Below, piece after piece: positions 11,666 to 24,025 of a DNA stretch of 64,000 bases; position 1 is the stretch's first letter; each line of letters starts with the position of its first letter. A program made the position numbers and the translations under genes. The notes under the pieces were generated by a model. It worked only from the letters and a program-made list of their open reading frames with translations, had not been told where the DNA came from and ran no database searches. The stretch comes from Euptelea pleiosperma (lineage: Eukaryota > Streptophyta > Magnoliopsida > Ranunculales > Eupteleaceae): contig CM068552.1 of NCBI GenBank assembly GCA_035048495.1, positions 27,530,154 to 27,594,153 on the forward strand. Reading direction: 5' to 3'.

Positions 11666-13655
11666 TTGTTTTTGGGGTGATTTCCGATGTTCTCCAAAAG
11701 TTTTCTAGAATTTCAAAAATGTGTCAAATACCCTGACTTTGATTAGCTGAAAACCTCCGTTAAGTCAGTATTGAGGATGTCAATTTTTGTTTAAAGTTAG
11801 CGTTGAGTCAAGTCAAGTGTGACTACAGCAGGTTTGAAAACTTAGAAAAAATCAGATTCGGCACAATTGTACACTATCAACATCAGAGTCATCCTAAGTT
11901 TGGAAATTCTAGAGATCCTGTGAGAAGAATTGTGGAGACCTAACCCAGTAAGCTTTCGAGCCTTTAATCATTTCGGAGAGTTATACAATAATCCTGAGTC
12001 ACAAGATGACTCACTATTCTTCATGCCCGCAATATTCGTTGAGAGATCTCATTATCTTTTGCTTCGATCATGGAACTCGGAACGACATCAACATTGGATT
12101 ACTACGACAGAACCTTCTCTGTATCCAGTCAAGACAGTATACATGATAGTGCAAACCCTAGAAAATGATTTAGGCCATTTTTCTGAACCATTCAGCCTTT
12201 TTACTCACCTGAATTATACTTCACTAGAAGCCCCTTGAACCTTTCTATAAAAGCCTTTTACTTGCAAACCCATCAACCTAAAATCCAGTCCAGCTACGAA
12301 ACATGACTGGCTACCCTTATTTTGAGATGGACAAAAGAATAACTGATGTGGGTGTACCGTGAAAAAGAAAAATAAAGAAGAAGAATCAAAAGGAAAAGAA
12401 AGTGGTTCAAGCCAAAAACAAAATATAGAAAGAAAGTATGAAGAAGAGCTGAAAAGAAATTGAGCAGTCTCAGAAATATCAAGAAAAAGAGAAAAATACG
12501 AAAAAAGAAAAAAAAACCAGATAATGGTGTTACGTCGCAGGAAAAATTCAAGAAAATGGCAATATCCTCTCAAGATCTTTGAAATCCTGTATTCCTTTAT
12601 CTCTCTACACCTGACCTAAGCCTCATTACAACCCAGGAAAGTCCTACTTGATTCTAGGATAGCACGATCATAAAATGTGGAGATTGGAGAAAGAGAAGCT
12701 ATAGAGTTTGATCTGACGTTCCCGAGTGAAGTGGTATTCCAATCATGAGATCTTCTTCTGTTAAAGATGTCCTTCCTTCAAATAAAACATATGTGAGATC
12801 TTTTGCCTCTTTATATTAAATACATCTCCTCACATCTAAATTGAGAGAAAAGAAGAAAACCCTTCTTGTGTGATTCTATTTCTGAGTGCTAAACATGTGA
12901 GATTTGAGGTCGAGGCATAAAAACTTAGAGGTGATCTGGAAATCTTTACTGTCGGATGATGAGAACGTTGAGCACACACACACGCAGAGTCTGACTATTC
13001 TGGGTCATGATTATCAGTTTGTAGTCTTGCCAAAACTTTCCAACTCTTCGCTAGCATGTAACTGTTTTTGCATCCATTCAATGATTTGACGAACGGGGTT
13101 TTCCCTGAGCTAGTATGAAAAAGTGTGCAGCATGTGCAGAGCCCTTTTAAGCTCATGTATTTCGCACTAATTGCCAAGGATTGGCAATATGCTGGTTGGG
13201 GGTTGTGATATTCGCTCAAAAGTGTTTATTTTAAGCACTTATCCTGTTAGCGTTATCGCACTCTCCTACGTAAAACTGCTCTAATTATCCACTTTTCTAC
13301 GTAAGTGTCTCTTCTGTTGCGTAGAACACACTTTTCCGGACGAAATGGTATATTTGCATGCATTAAACACATTTTTTGGAAGTCTAGATATAAAGCCGTT
13401 CTGATTGAGTCTCATTACGCGCTTCTTTTGTCGCAGGAAACCCGATCAGACGGCTCTCAAGACTGGTGGGCCCATATCTAACTGCCAGAGTCTAGGACCG
13501 AAGCACAAGAGCCAATAGGCTGAGGATAAGAAGATACATGCCAAATGCCGGGAGAACCAGAGACTCGGGAAGGCCTGAGAGAAGATTAAGAGAGAAGGAG
13601 AGACAAGCCCTCAATGAAGAGACTAAGGAAATTAAAGCTTATCAACTAACACAAG

Positions 13656-13735
13656 ATGAGGACTTGCTCAGTTGGTAAAGCATGCAGAAGACCAAGTTAA
13701 AGACCAGGGTTCAAGCCCCTCTGCTAGCATTTTTT
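13656..13735 (+). repeat. tRNA-like / SINE-like module in the 3' LTR
   Basis: Second copy of the module at 1424-1503, with the same A-box-like and B-box-like stretches and T6 terminator. Being in both LTRs, it was part of the element before its last transposition. Confidence 0.55.
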
Positions 13736-14307
13736 CTTGATGTTGTAATATTTTCTCTCTCATCTCTCATTTTTCTCTCCAAATCATCATTCTCTCTCTA
13801 ATTTCAAATCCACATCATCTGATCCTCTCCCCTCCCTCAACCACTCAATTTACGGCCTACCTTGGCCAATTTCCATCGCCCGATCATCACCGTCCATCTC
13901 TACCACAGGATCGCTTAGTCAGTCCCCCAATCATCCATCTCACCATCTCATAAATTCAATGGCCCTCATCACTTCATGATCAAACCTATGGGCCTAAGCC
14001 AAAGAGGAATAGTGGGCCCACTACCCATGGCCCAGCCATTTGGTGGGACCCACATACCAAACATAGAGGGGATTTTTAAAAGAAGAGAGATAATATTTGG
14101 GGAAAGATTTTAGAAACAAATATTTTCAAAATAAAAGGGAATCTTTGGTTTTTCAAAAATAATAAAGAAGGGGATTTTGTTTGAAAAAGAAGGAGAGTTT
14201 CCAAAAGAGAGAGGAGGAAAAGTTTTAGAAACCGTGGGTTTCTATTACAGCAACCCACGGTTCCTACCAAAAAAATTGGAGGAACTTTGAGGAAACCTAA
14301 CGGTTCC

Positions 14308-14315
14308 TATATAAG
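14308..14315 (+). promoter_or_regulatory. Probable TATA box of the 3' LTR
   Basis: Identical to the 5' LTR site at 2076-2083 (TATATAAG). In a 3' LTR it could drive read-out transcription into 16402 onward. Confidence 0.45.
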
Positions 14316-16401
14316 AAGGAGGCAGCAGCCTTAACGCCTTCTTCTGCTATTCCTTATCTCTCCCCAAAAAAAAAAAACCTAGCCACTCCCTAGCTCTCTC
14401 CCACGTTTCTATCTCAAGCCGTCAGCCTCCAAGTTCCTCCCACATTCTCTCCTAAAACCCCAACGTTCTCATCTCCTCACCACCATTTTTTCCCAAGCCG
14501 CCATCTCTCTTCCACAAGAAATCCCAGACTTCCCTTTCACCCTCCAATCTCAGTCTCTCTCTCTCTCTACCCTTCTTCCTCAAATAAAAAAAAAAAGAAA
14601 CCAGAAAACACTAAAGAAAGGGGAAGAAGAAGAAGAAATGAGGGAGGCGCCTACCTGCTGGTGCATAGTCTCAACCTCCAGATCACCCTCCTCTCCACAA
14701 GGCTCCTCCTCCTCCTTGCTGGGCGAACCTGCTGCTTGATCTCCATCAACTTGCCGTCCACATCCAGCACTTGCACCCAGTTGCAGACGGTCTGCCCAAC
14801 AGCTACCAACAATTTTTTGCACCGCTGCCCTCCGCCTCAGCTGCCTTTATCACATCAGCCCACAGCAAAGCCGTCCACACATTCTCTCTCCAACGCCCTC
14901 CTCTCTCAATCCATTCAAAGGAAAAACAAAAAAAAAAAAAAAAAAAATTTTTTTTTAGATCACCGGAGTTGCAGGTTGCAACTCCGGCGACCTCCATTAA
15001 CGCCGGCACAGCTCCTGTGCTCTCCCTTCCAGGCCCCTCTCTTTTTCTCCCCACATCTCCTCCCTTTCACCCTTGAACCTCTGACCGTTGATCTCCAGCC
15101 TTCCTCCTTGGCTGCTGGATCACTTAACGTCCAGCGTGTTCCACCTTCTTCACGACCTCACCTAGAAGCAGCAGGTCAGCGCCTCCACCTCTCCTTCACG
15201 CTCCACCTCACTGGCAGCAACAGCAACGTCTTCAAGGTGCCCTTCATCTCATCACGATCACGATCACGATCAGCAGGTGAACCACCGTCTTCACCAAGTC
15301 AGCCAGCACACCACGTGCACCCACCATCAAAATTGACGAACCTGCAACTCCGGTAGCTGCAGCTCTCACCCCCCTCAATCCATATCTCAGCTGCCATCAT
15401 CCTCTTCTTCCTCTCCATTTCACTCAAGAACCAGGAAAGAAGAAAGAAAAAAAAAAGAAAAGGAAGAAGAAGAAGAAGAGAAGGAGAAGAGAGGAGAAGA
15501 GGAAGGCAGGAGCGTCCTCTTCTTTGTCTCCTTCGCCCCACCTTCCATTGCTGCTCCTCCACGGACTCCACCAAGCCTTCCTTCTTAAGGTGGAGCACCA
15601 CCGTCTCACCATCGCCCAGCCCCTACACAGTCCATCACCTGCTGGAAGTACCATCCACTTCACTTCGTCCAAGACCTGCTAGAGTCAACCACCTGCTCTT
15701 CACCTTGCCACCATAACAGCCCTCCACTTTGCAACCAACAATGCGCCCCCATGCAATCCAACCTTCTTTCTCGGCTTGCACCTTTGCCCACTTGCACGTG
15801 CAGATCAGCCTGACTCCTCTTCTCCTAGCTAGTGCTCCAGCCATCCATCCATCAAAGCTGCTAAACATTACCACAGTTCGCATCTCCACCTTCTAGCTTG
15901 GAGATCAAGATCTTCAATTCCTCCCATCTCAAGGTGAGATCAAAAGGTGAGCTTCTCTCTCTAGTTTTCTCTCTCTATGTTTCATGCTTTTTAGGTTTGT
16001 TTTAATTATTTCTTTAGTGAATGTAAACGGTTTATTTGGATTCAATAAAATAAGTTTTCTTATGAGTGCTTGTTCGTGATAATTTTTTATGAATAACAAT
16101 TTTGACTTTATTTGTTTATTAAGCTCTTTTATTAATAATCGATCTCTGAAATTAAAATAAAAAAAAAATCATGTTTTAAACTTCGATCCATCCCTCTCAT
16201 CCTCCCATCGAGTTCTTTAGCATACTCCGTCATTTTATGATTCTTATTCGCGCTAATCCGACTAATCCCGAGTGCGGATCGACATCCGACACGAAATCCC
16301 TATACAAATCTGTCAATTTTGCAGGATAATCGGATACAAATTACAAATCTTGTTGATTCTAGGGTTTCCGTAACCAACGACGCGGAAAAACCCTACTTTC
16401 A

Positions 16402-19400
16402 ATGGGAATATCAGATCACTCTGGATAACTACTTAACGAACTTGATATATTAGAAGTATAATGAACTTTAAGACGTGAGAACCACCAATGACCCTAATTC
16501 ACTTGTATTAACTACTTTTTTAAATGATCCATAATTGGTGGGGGCCCACGGTGAATGATTGAACACCCGGTGTCAACAGATCGGACATTAGGGATTCACC
16601 TGCAAAAATTCAAAAAATTGAGGGTGAGTTGTACAACGGACCATAACTCAATAACCATGCTCGATCGTACATTAATTATATAATTATGATAATGTCCTAT
16701 GTATCTAAGGTGTAAAAATGGCGCGGTACCCTTACCGTACGCAATTATTTTAGTATACATAGTCTTATATATTATATACTAGTGGCAATATTGTAAAATT
16801 CAATAAGAAAAAGGATTGCATTGAACATATCATAGATTCATAAATTATGGATTTGGACTAGTGCCACAATGGCCTACTTAATTACCACACGTGTTAACCC
16901 TCGGAATTTACCTAATGCCTTAATTGAATTGGAAAACAATTGTCACAATAAGAGTCAACACAAAGTCATTATTTAATAAAAGGAATAGAAAGTTACTAAT
17001 TAGATTTGTTGAAAAAGGAAACAAGTTGAATTTGAAAACCAGAAGAAGGCTTCTCATAAGTAAACAACATGGGTGAATGTGGGGTCCACTACAAGCCTAA
17101 GATACAATACAACCAACTCTATGGAATTTCCATGGGGGTGACCAACATGGAAACTTTCCCAACACTTAGTAAACATATAAAATAAAGATTTTCTCACCAT
17201 GATCTTTTGACTAACATAGAAACATAGATTTGAGTTTTATTTTAAAGTTTGTGTACAGACATTTTATAGTCTCTATGGGCTGGACGTGTGCCTCACAGCA
17301 TACCCATATGACCCTTGACTTTTTGGTAAGATACCATACTCCCCCACTTGGGCACCTAGATTGGAACCACTCTAATTCTAAATACCTTTGAATAAAAAAA
17401 TAGATCCCCTAACATCTTAGTAACCATGTGATCATCCCTCCATATTTTCCAACGTGTTGACATAGGCTTCACACCTCTTGCCTTCTCTAGTATCTAGGGT
17501 ACATTAAGAAACTAATTAAATTCAAATTCTGTCCTTTCCTTGCCTTAGCACCCAATAACTTATTTTTAGAAACTTCTCACATTGATTCCCATGTGTTGAC
17601 ATCCTATAGTAGTTAATTAACACCTAGAAACCTTCGCTAAATAGGAAATATACTATCATTACCTTGGAACTAAACGTGTGTGGTTCACTCAAACACTTTT
17701 TCTACAACATACCACCGGGAGATAATTCTCTAAGGAATCGTTTGGCTATTATAGCATTGGTTAGAGATCTAGGATCTCTCTCATCTAACTCATATTCAAG
17801 GAAGTGTGTGGACTAGGACCAACACTTCATCACTCGGAGGACAACCATGCGATCGCCCGACCCAAGAACTTGAGGGACAAGAATCATCGGAAGCATAGAA
17901 GGCCTCCACTATTTGACATCTCCAACTTGACAATCCATCGATAAGATAAGGTAGGTACCCAATCCGAGTTAAAAATATTAATCCGTTATTTCATTATCTT
18001 ATTATGTTTGAATAATGAATTTAATTAATTAAAACTTGTGTGTTGGAAATTTCCATTACCATGATGTTGATTAAGATCATACCCATCTCAATGTGTCATT
18101 CCCTAATTGATGATATGGATCGGATTTGTCTCTTTGCTATTTTACTATGCTTAGATCATGGATTGTTATCATGATTGTTGTGATATGAACTCGATTATAA
18201 TGATCATTCAAGTTACCACGGTTTAGGCATGAAGGCATTCGTTATCATTGAAATGGGAGTGCGAGGATATTTAATGGTGATCTCGACTTATTGAGGTTTC
18301 CCAAGTGGGGAAATTGTCGGTGCTTGCAAGCCACCTTCTACCCTTCTTGGGAAATATCAACGAGTCGGATGTGAGATACGGTTAATTGATTAGATCATGC
18401 ATATTTTTTAAAAATCGTTATATCATGCATATCAATAAAAGTGTTATGGGAATGAGACAACAAGTAGGGTTTGGTATCCTTAGGTGAGAAACCTTAATCC
18501 CCTGCAGAAGAGCTCTCGGCCGAGCTACTCCCGGCGTGGGAAGGAGAAGGAGACCCATACATGGGTTATGTTTATTTTGCATGCATCGTATTTTTGAATA
18601 CCGGGATGATTAGAAACAACTTAACCATAATCGTGATTAAATGCTTAGTCTATGTTTACCTTGAAATGCAACCCCTATGATGATGACATGATTTAATAAT
18701 AGAATGATGGATTATGATCGTAACTTGAATTGAGTACAGTGGATTTTCTATTGAGCTTTAGCTCACAGCGTAAGCTGACCCCTTTAGGTTTTGTAGATGA
18801 TGATGTGGGTGCGGACATGAGTACATGGGAGGATGTCGATGATATAGAGGCGGCGAAGGAGACACTAGATGGAGTTGAAGGAACTATGGGTGGATCTTAG
18901 ACGTCGTTGGACTACGAATATTGGATTATATTTATGCATTGAAACTAATGATATTGATGTAATAAATTAGATGCGGGGGATGGCCACTTTAAATTGATGG
19001 CGTATTGATCCTTACGTGATCATGCGCCGTTATAACTCTTATTTAGAACTTGAAACCTTTTTGAACTTGTTATGAGCTAATGAATGGTTGAAATTCTTAG
19101 AACGTTATTATTATATTTTTTGTAAGTTACCGTAGAAACTTCAGAAAGATTTAATGAGAAACGATACATAAAATATCGGCTCAAAGCGATAAGATCGCTA
19201 AAAACTTAAATGGACAGATTCTGTTTCACTAAATTACAGCACCTTTTCCGTCAGGAAGATGATAGAACCAGACGTTTGAGAAAATAGATAAATTGAAGCT
19301 CGTTCTGTCAGCTTTCTGGACATATAAGGCGTGTTGTGATATTCAATCTGTCCTGTCCTAGGAGGCCAAAACACTATCCCTATATCAAATCTATCTAGAC

Positions 19401-20092
19401 TTGTGTTCAAACTTGCAGCACCTATTCGGACTACTAAACAGTAGAATCTGAATTTAGACCGAACTGAAACAATAATGCCCTTTCTGTTAGTTTTCCAAAA
19501 TATAAAGTAAATTAAGTAATTCAAATTGTGCTGTCTTGTGCGGCCAAATCATTGAACCTACCTCAAACTAGTCTGGTTTTATTTTCAGACTTAAGGCACC
19601 TTTTTCATATAGTAACTTGTAGAATCTAACCTTGGAAAAAATAGGAAAGTCGGAGCTTATTGAATTAACTTTCCGATAATATAAGATGCATCAGTATATT
19701 CAATCGGGGCTGACCTCTACAGTCAAATTACTGTGCGTATGTTAGAATCGACTGAGTCACTAGACTTGGAAAAATCAACTAGTACCCGATATTGCCACAT
19801 TGGGATGTATCGCATGACCCATTAATGTTTGAACTCATTTATATAAACTAATGATTAATAGGTTAATTTCAGAGACTATTTTATTGAATTTAATATTAAT
19901 GCTTCCGCTTAGTTTGATAACGTACGTTTGTACCGAATACCTTAATGGGCTTACGTGGTAGATTACAGATAACTGGTTCACTCATTAGGTTAGATTGACC
20001 TTAAGGACAATCTTTTCCTCATGTCAGGGTTCGGATATGGACCGACCCACTGATAATTGGGTCGGATCTGGGTGCCCGGATTCGGGGGCGTG
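16402..20092 (+). mobile_element. LTR remnant, same general type as the 30589-33161 solo LTR
   Basis: There is no coding ORF. The right end (about 20060-20092) has the GGGTGCCCGGATTCGGGGGCGTGATA pattern in which GGGGCGTGA-A closes the LTR, comparable to the end of the solo LTR at 33120-33161. A shared interior block at 18460-18560 (GGTGAGAAACC..CCTGCAGA..GGAAGGAGAAGGAGACCC) matches 32460-32560. The left end of this LTR is not visible. It is either truncated, or the Athila-like element ending at 16401 was inserted into it and the rest lies left of the window. Confidence 0.5.
19238..19765 (+). repeat. Three diverged tandem units of ~176 bp
   Basis: Three successive blocks starting near 19238, 19415 and 19591 share the same order of words: GCACC.TTT, a tract with TAGAA, AAAATA, then TTCTGTTAG or similar, an AT-rich part, ATTCAA.C.G.GCTG, GGCCAAA or equivalent, then CTA.CT.AAA. 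Similarity between units is low by eye, so this is an old tandem amplification inside the LTR remnant. Confidence 0.55.
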
Positions 20093-21106
20093 ATAGACTG
20101 AGTGGCCATAGGAATATGTTTAAATGAATAAAATATAATGGTCAAACCTAGTCAATGGACAGACCCGAGTGTAAGTCAATTTTATTGACTTTTGGAAAAG
20201 TCCGATCGATTGGACTATTTAGGCTAATTGACTGGACAAAGCCCAATCGATTGGAGACCTTTGTGAAATTGATTGGACTCTATGAGACAGAACTTAATTG
20301 AAGCCCAATCGATTGGAGACTTTTGTGAAATCGATTGGAGCGTATAGGACAGAAACTTATTTAAGTCCGATCAATTGGACTATGTACAATCGATTGGATT
20401 TACGAAGGAAAAACTCATTCGTACAAGACCAGTCAATTGGACCCAAAGTATAATCGATTGGACTTACCCCAATCTATTGGACCTAGAGTATAATTGATTG
20501 GACCTAGAGTACAATCGATTGGACTTCACACGGATTTAGTCTTTCTCAGATTCAAAATTCTAGTCACCACTCATCCCACTTTCTAAATAGACTGGGTTAC
20601 AAATTCTATAAATATAACTCCTCTTTAGCTTTACAAAATACATTTATATACTTTAGAATACAGAGAAGAAAGTTTTATTTATCAAGATTGTCCATTAGAA
20701 GAGCAAAAAGCCTTTAGTTCACATAAATATTATGTGAACTTTTCTCTTTTAGATCAAAACCAAAAGCTTGATCTCTTACTCAGTTTAGGTCTTCCACATA
20801 GAAACTTGAATTAGTAGTCTGAGAGTACTAGTGCGTCTCAACACTATTTGAGCAACTTAGGGTTCAGGGTGTACTGAATCCTTCACCTTCAGCAAAGGCT
20901 AGAGAGTTGAGAATTAAGATCGGAGTGGCTGATCGAAGGTAGGTTTAGGGAGTACCAAAATGAACAAGTGGACAAGACTTATTTGCTGGGAGGTCGCGAA
21001 TGGATTCGTAGCATTGATTCAGAGGATGCGGACGCATCTGCAGTTGGCTTTGGCTAAGGTTAGAAGCTGCATTTGCAACGGTGCTGCGTAAGTAACCTTT
21101 GTTTCG
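20093..21106 (+). mobile_element. SIRE-like copia LTR fragment
   Basis: This co-aligns with 57800-58740 over its whole length: an array of CCAATCGATTGG-like palindromes, then a TATA box (TATAAATA at 20607-20614), then shared words such as GGTGTACTGAATC.TTCACCTT and GGATTCGTAGC. It abuts the previous LTR end at 20092 and stops at about 21106, where Athila-like LTR sequence begins. It is thus truncated on the right and lacks any coding region. Confidence 0.65.
20200..20525 (+). repeat. Array of ~12 palindromic AATCGATTGG motifs upstream of an LTR TATA box
   Basis: About a dozen copies of [C/T/A]AATCGATTGGA and close variants (AATTGATTGG, GATCAATTGG) occur in 330 bases, irregularly spaced by 10-45 bases. 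The consensus CCAATCGATTGG is a perfect 12-bp palindrome. The last copy lies about 85 bases before the TATA box at 20607. Confidence 0.75.
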
Positions 21107-22815
21107 TTTAAAAAAGGGGAAGGAGAAGGGTTCTTTGGAACCCTAATCCCCCTCCTTATTGCTCCCTTCTCTCCCCAAAAAAATACCACCACGTTTTCGC
21201 CTCTTCTTCTCCTTCTTTCTCCTTTTTTCTCCTCTTCTTCTTCCACCTTCTTCGTCATCTTCTTCACCATTTTCCACCAGAGTTGCAGCCTGCAACTCCG
21301 GCCACTACCACAACAGGTGCACCGCCCCACGTCCTCCAGTCCAGCTTCCCACTTTCTCCTCTTTCTCATCTCTCCACCACAGCTTCTTCTCCCCCCAGTC
21401 GTTACCGTCTCTACAAAGACCTGCAACACGGAGTTGCAGGTTTGACATCGCCTTCCTCTTGCAACGGAGCAGCTGCTTTAGTATTGCCGCCTCCTACACC
21501 AACAGCTACTGCACCGTTTCCCTCCTCCTTAGTTGCCATCTTCTCTCCACCCTCCATTACCTCCATTAACGCCTGCTGTCGGCAGTAGCAACCATGCCTC
21601 CTCTTCATCCTCCGCCTGCAACTCCGGTTAACCTCCATCACTAGCCGGCCCTCCCAACGGCCAAGCCGTTAGGCTCTCCCACGCCCCTTGCTCCCAAAAA
21701 TCATTTTCATCATCTCCCAAAAGCCTACCGCCCATCCTTCTCTTCTCTCTCCTACTGCCCCACTCATTCTCTCATTTCATCCCCTTCACCATTTTTTTTT
21801 TTAGAAAACCAGAAAAAAAAAAACAAAAGCAAGAAAAAAAAAAAAAAAAAAAGAAGGAAGATAAGAAGAAGAAGGAGGAAGGGGTGCAAACCTGGTGCGC
21901 CTCTTCTCCTTGCCGCTGCGCCCTTGATGCCTCCTACTTGCTGAACCGCTAAGCATGTCCCACCACTAGCCGTTACCATCACGCTGCTGCACATCTCACT
22001 GCTCAACCGAACTAGCAGATTCCCCTCTCCATGATCGCCACCTAGCAGCACCAACTTCCTCCTTGCTGGAAGTCAGCTTGCAAAATCTCACTACAACGGT
22101 GACTCCAGCCTGCTAGGACACGCCCCTACCATTGATTCGGGCCTCCTCACGGACTAGATCTCCTCTAAAACCGTCCTCCATTGTCTCCACGCTGGAGAGT
22201 GATCACACCAATCTTCCACACGTTGCACACCCTTTCCCTTGGGTCACCGCCTCCACACAATCACCAAGCACCACTGTTGTGGTGTTCTCTTTCACCATCA
22301 TGGCCTCACTTTTGGGCCGATTCCTCAGGTTCGATCTCTCTAGATTTGATAAAGTTCTTACTTTCTAGGTTTTTTTTATTTTTATTTTTCTTTTATTTTT
22401 TATGTTTTGTTAGTTGTTTCTGTTATAAACAAGTTGGATTTGAGTTTGAAAAACTAAATTTTAGTTAATGAATGATGTTGACCTTGTTAGTTTTGCTTAA
22501 GTATTTGTCTTTCTTCTTGTTCTATTTTATTAATGCTTCTCATAGTTAAATAATCCCTCATCAACAGAAAATTATGTTTTAAAGATCGATCCAGCTTTCT
22601 CATCCCACCACCAATTCTCGTAAGTTCCGTAGTTATTTTTGTTCCTTAATTTGCGCTAACCTGACTAATCTCGAGTGCGGATCGACATCCGACACCATCC
22701 ACTGTACAACCCTGTGATTTTTGCAGGATTTGAGTGAACAAGATTCGGATAATTACAAATATTGTTGAACTTTAGGGTTTCCGTAACCAACGATGCGGAA
22801 AAACTAAATTTTCAA
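21107..22815 (+). mobile_element. Diverged Athila-like LTR remnant
   Basis: Its right end (22580-22815) aligns with the 3' LTR end at 16180-16401: CGATCCA.C..TCTCAT, GCGCTAA.C.GACTAAT, GAGTGCGGATCGACATCCGACAC, TTTGCAGGAT, AGGGTTTCCGTAACCAACGA.GCGGAAAAAC, closing with TTTTCA at 22815. The left part holds the same pyrimidine-rich stretch and TGCAACTCCGG hairpin words as the young element. U3 is missing, having been replaced by copia LTR at 21106. The pyrimidine-rich ORFs at 21159-21588 and 22132-22468 are not considered genes. Confidence 0.7.
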
Positions 22816-23879
22816 GCCACTTATTATATTTTGTGATAACACAAGTGCTATTAATTACATGAGTTCTAATCAAGTTTTTTATATTTGTATCTAACATGTC
22901 AAATTGGAGGATTATCACTTTGTTAGGAAAAAGTCACTATCGGTGCTCTTCGAGATCCTTTTGTTCTAGCTCATCTTTAACAAGTTCATATCTTCACTAA
23001 GAGTCTTCGTCATTAGATGGTCGAATGGTTGTGTAGAGTTGAGCCTTGAACATTTCTCCATGCGCACAACTTGAAGGGGGATGGGAGGAGTGATAAAGCA
23101 TAAATTACCGCGCTAATTTCCAATCTTGCCACTGCCATGTTATCAAGCCAACTATTTCTAGTCACATGTCACACAAATAGCTTCTTTTCTTTGTAAGGAA
23201 ACTATTGATGATCTTCCCAGCCTAACCTCCCACCAAACACACATGTACCTTCTACTTATTGCACATATATATGGCTGGGATATGTTGACTCATGCTATTC
23301 TTACTAATAAATGACTCATGACTTAAAAGCTGATTTTCGAAACTTCTTACCATATAATATGGATCGATCTAAATTTAATGGTGAAAATGGACGGTCCAAA
23401 AGTTTTCAACTTGCAATCTACTTTTTTGCAGGGCTACAAATGTTGGAATGGGCTGATATTTTGTGTGGTTGATATGCATGTTGAGAAGAATATCATCACT
23501 AAAAATTAGCCATTATCTCATCTGCATGTGGGCCCCACGGCCATGCAAATGAGTTATATATATATATACACAAAATTTGTGACAACAAATATTGGCACGG
23601 GCCAATATATAAATTGGATGTTTTAGAATGGAATGATTTTTTTTTGTGAAGATGGATTCTATAGTGAGGAGATCATCCTCACCAAAATTCAAACCATTCC
23701 GATCGATATTTGTAGGGGAGTGTCGAGGGCACGGGCCACCCACTATACATCTATATAACAAAACAGAGAAGTCACTTATCCCCCCTCTTATAGGCTTCAC
23801 AAAGGATGACCGAGATCTTATCACCCCAAATGAATGGTGGATCTAAGCCACTCACACTCGATTTTGGCAAACGATTTGT

Positions 23880-23922
<43 letters not shown>

Positions 23923-24025
23923 TATACATAAAGAACTTCATGTATTACAACGATTTGAATGATAGTTGGCATTGTGAAAAACATAGTAACATCTTTCTAA
24001 TTAATAATCATAGGTTTTGCTTTCC
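22816..24025. repeat. Intergenic DNA with dispersed MITE-like repeats
   Basis: No gene was found. The segment 23370-23560 resembles 42360-42560 and 34690-34910 (words TGCATGTGGGCCCCACG, TTTTTGGTGAGGATGTTC or equivalents). The segment 23646-23870 resembles 45880-46110, 55745-55890 and 56570-56735 (TTCACAAAGGATG.CCGAGATCTTATC, GAGTGTCGAGGGCACGGGCCACCCACTA). These are dispersed non-coding repeat families. Confidence 0.5.
23882..23915. repeat. (GA)n microsatellite
   Basis: About 17 uninterrupted GA units downstream of the thioredoxin m gene. Confidence 0.95.

Larger units (their letters stand above)
11664..16401 (+). mobile_element. 3' LTR of Athila-like element (~4.7 kb)
   Basis: From 12233 to 15348 this matches the window start base for base as far as I can follow. 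From 15240 to 16401 it matches 4296-3135 in reverse complement. Its right end CTTTCA at 16396-16401 is fixed by the same end lying two bases from the PBS in the rearranged 5' copy. The left end is placed at TGTTG (11664), after the A run, which is less certain. At about 4.7 kb this is a long LTR for a plant Ty3 element. The TSD cannot be tested because the 5' flank is outside the window. Confidence 0.75.

Noticed and set aside
21159..22468. Serine/proline-rich ORFs on both strands
   Set aside because: They lie in the pyrimidine-rich part of a diverged Athila-like LTR; no coding signature.
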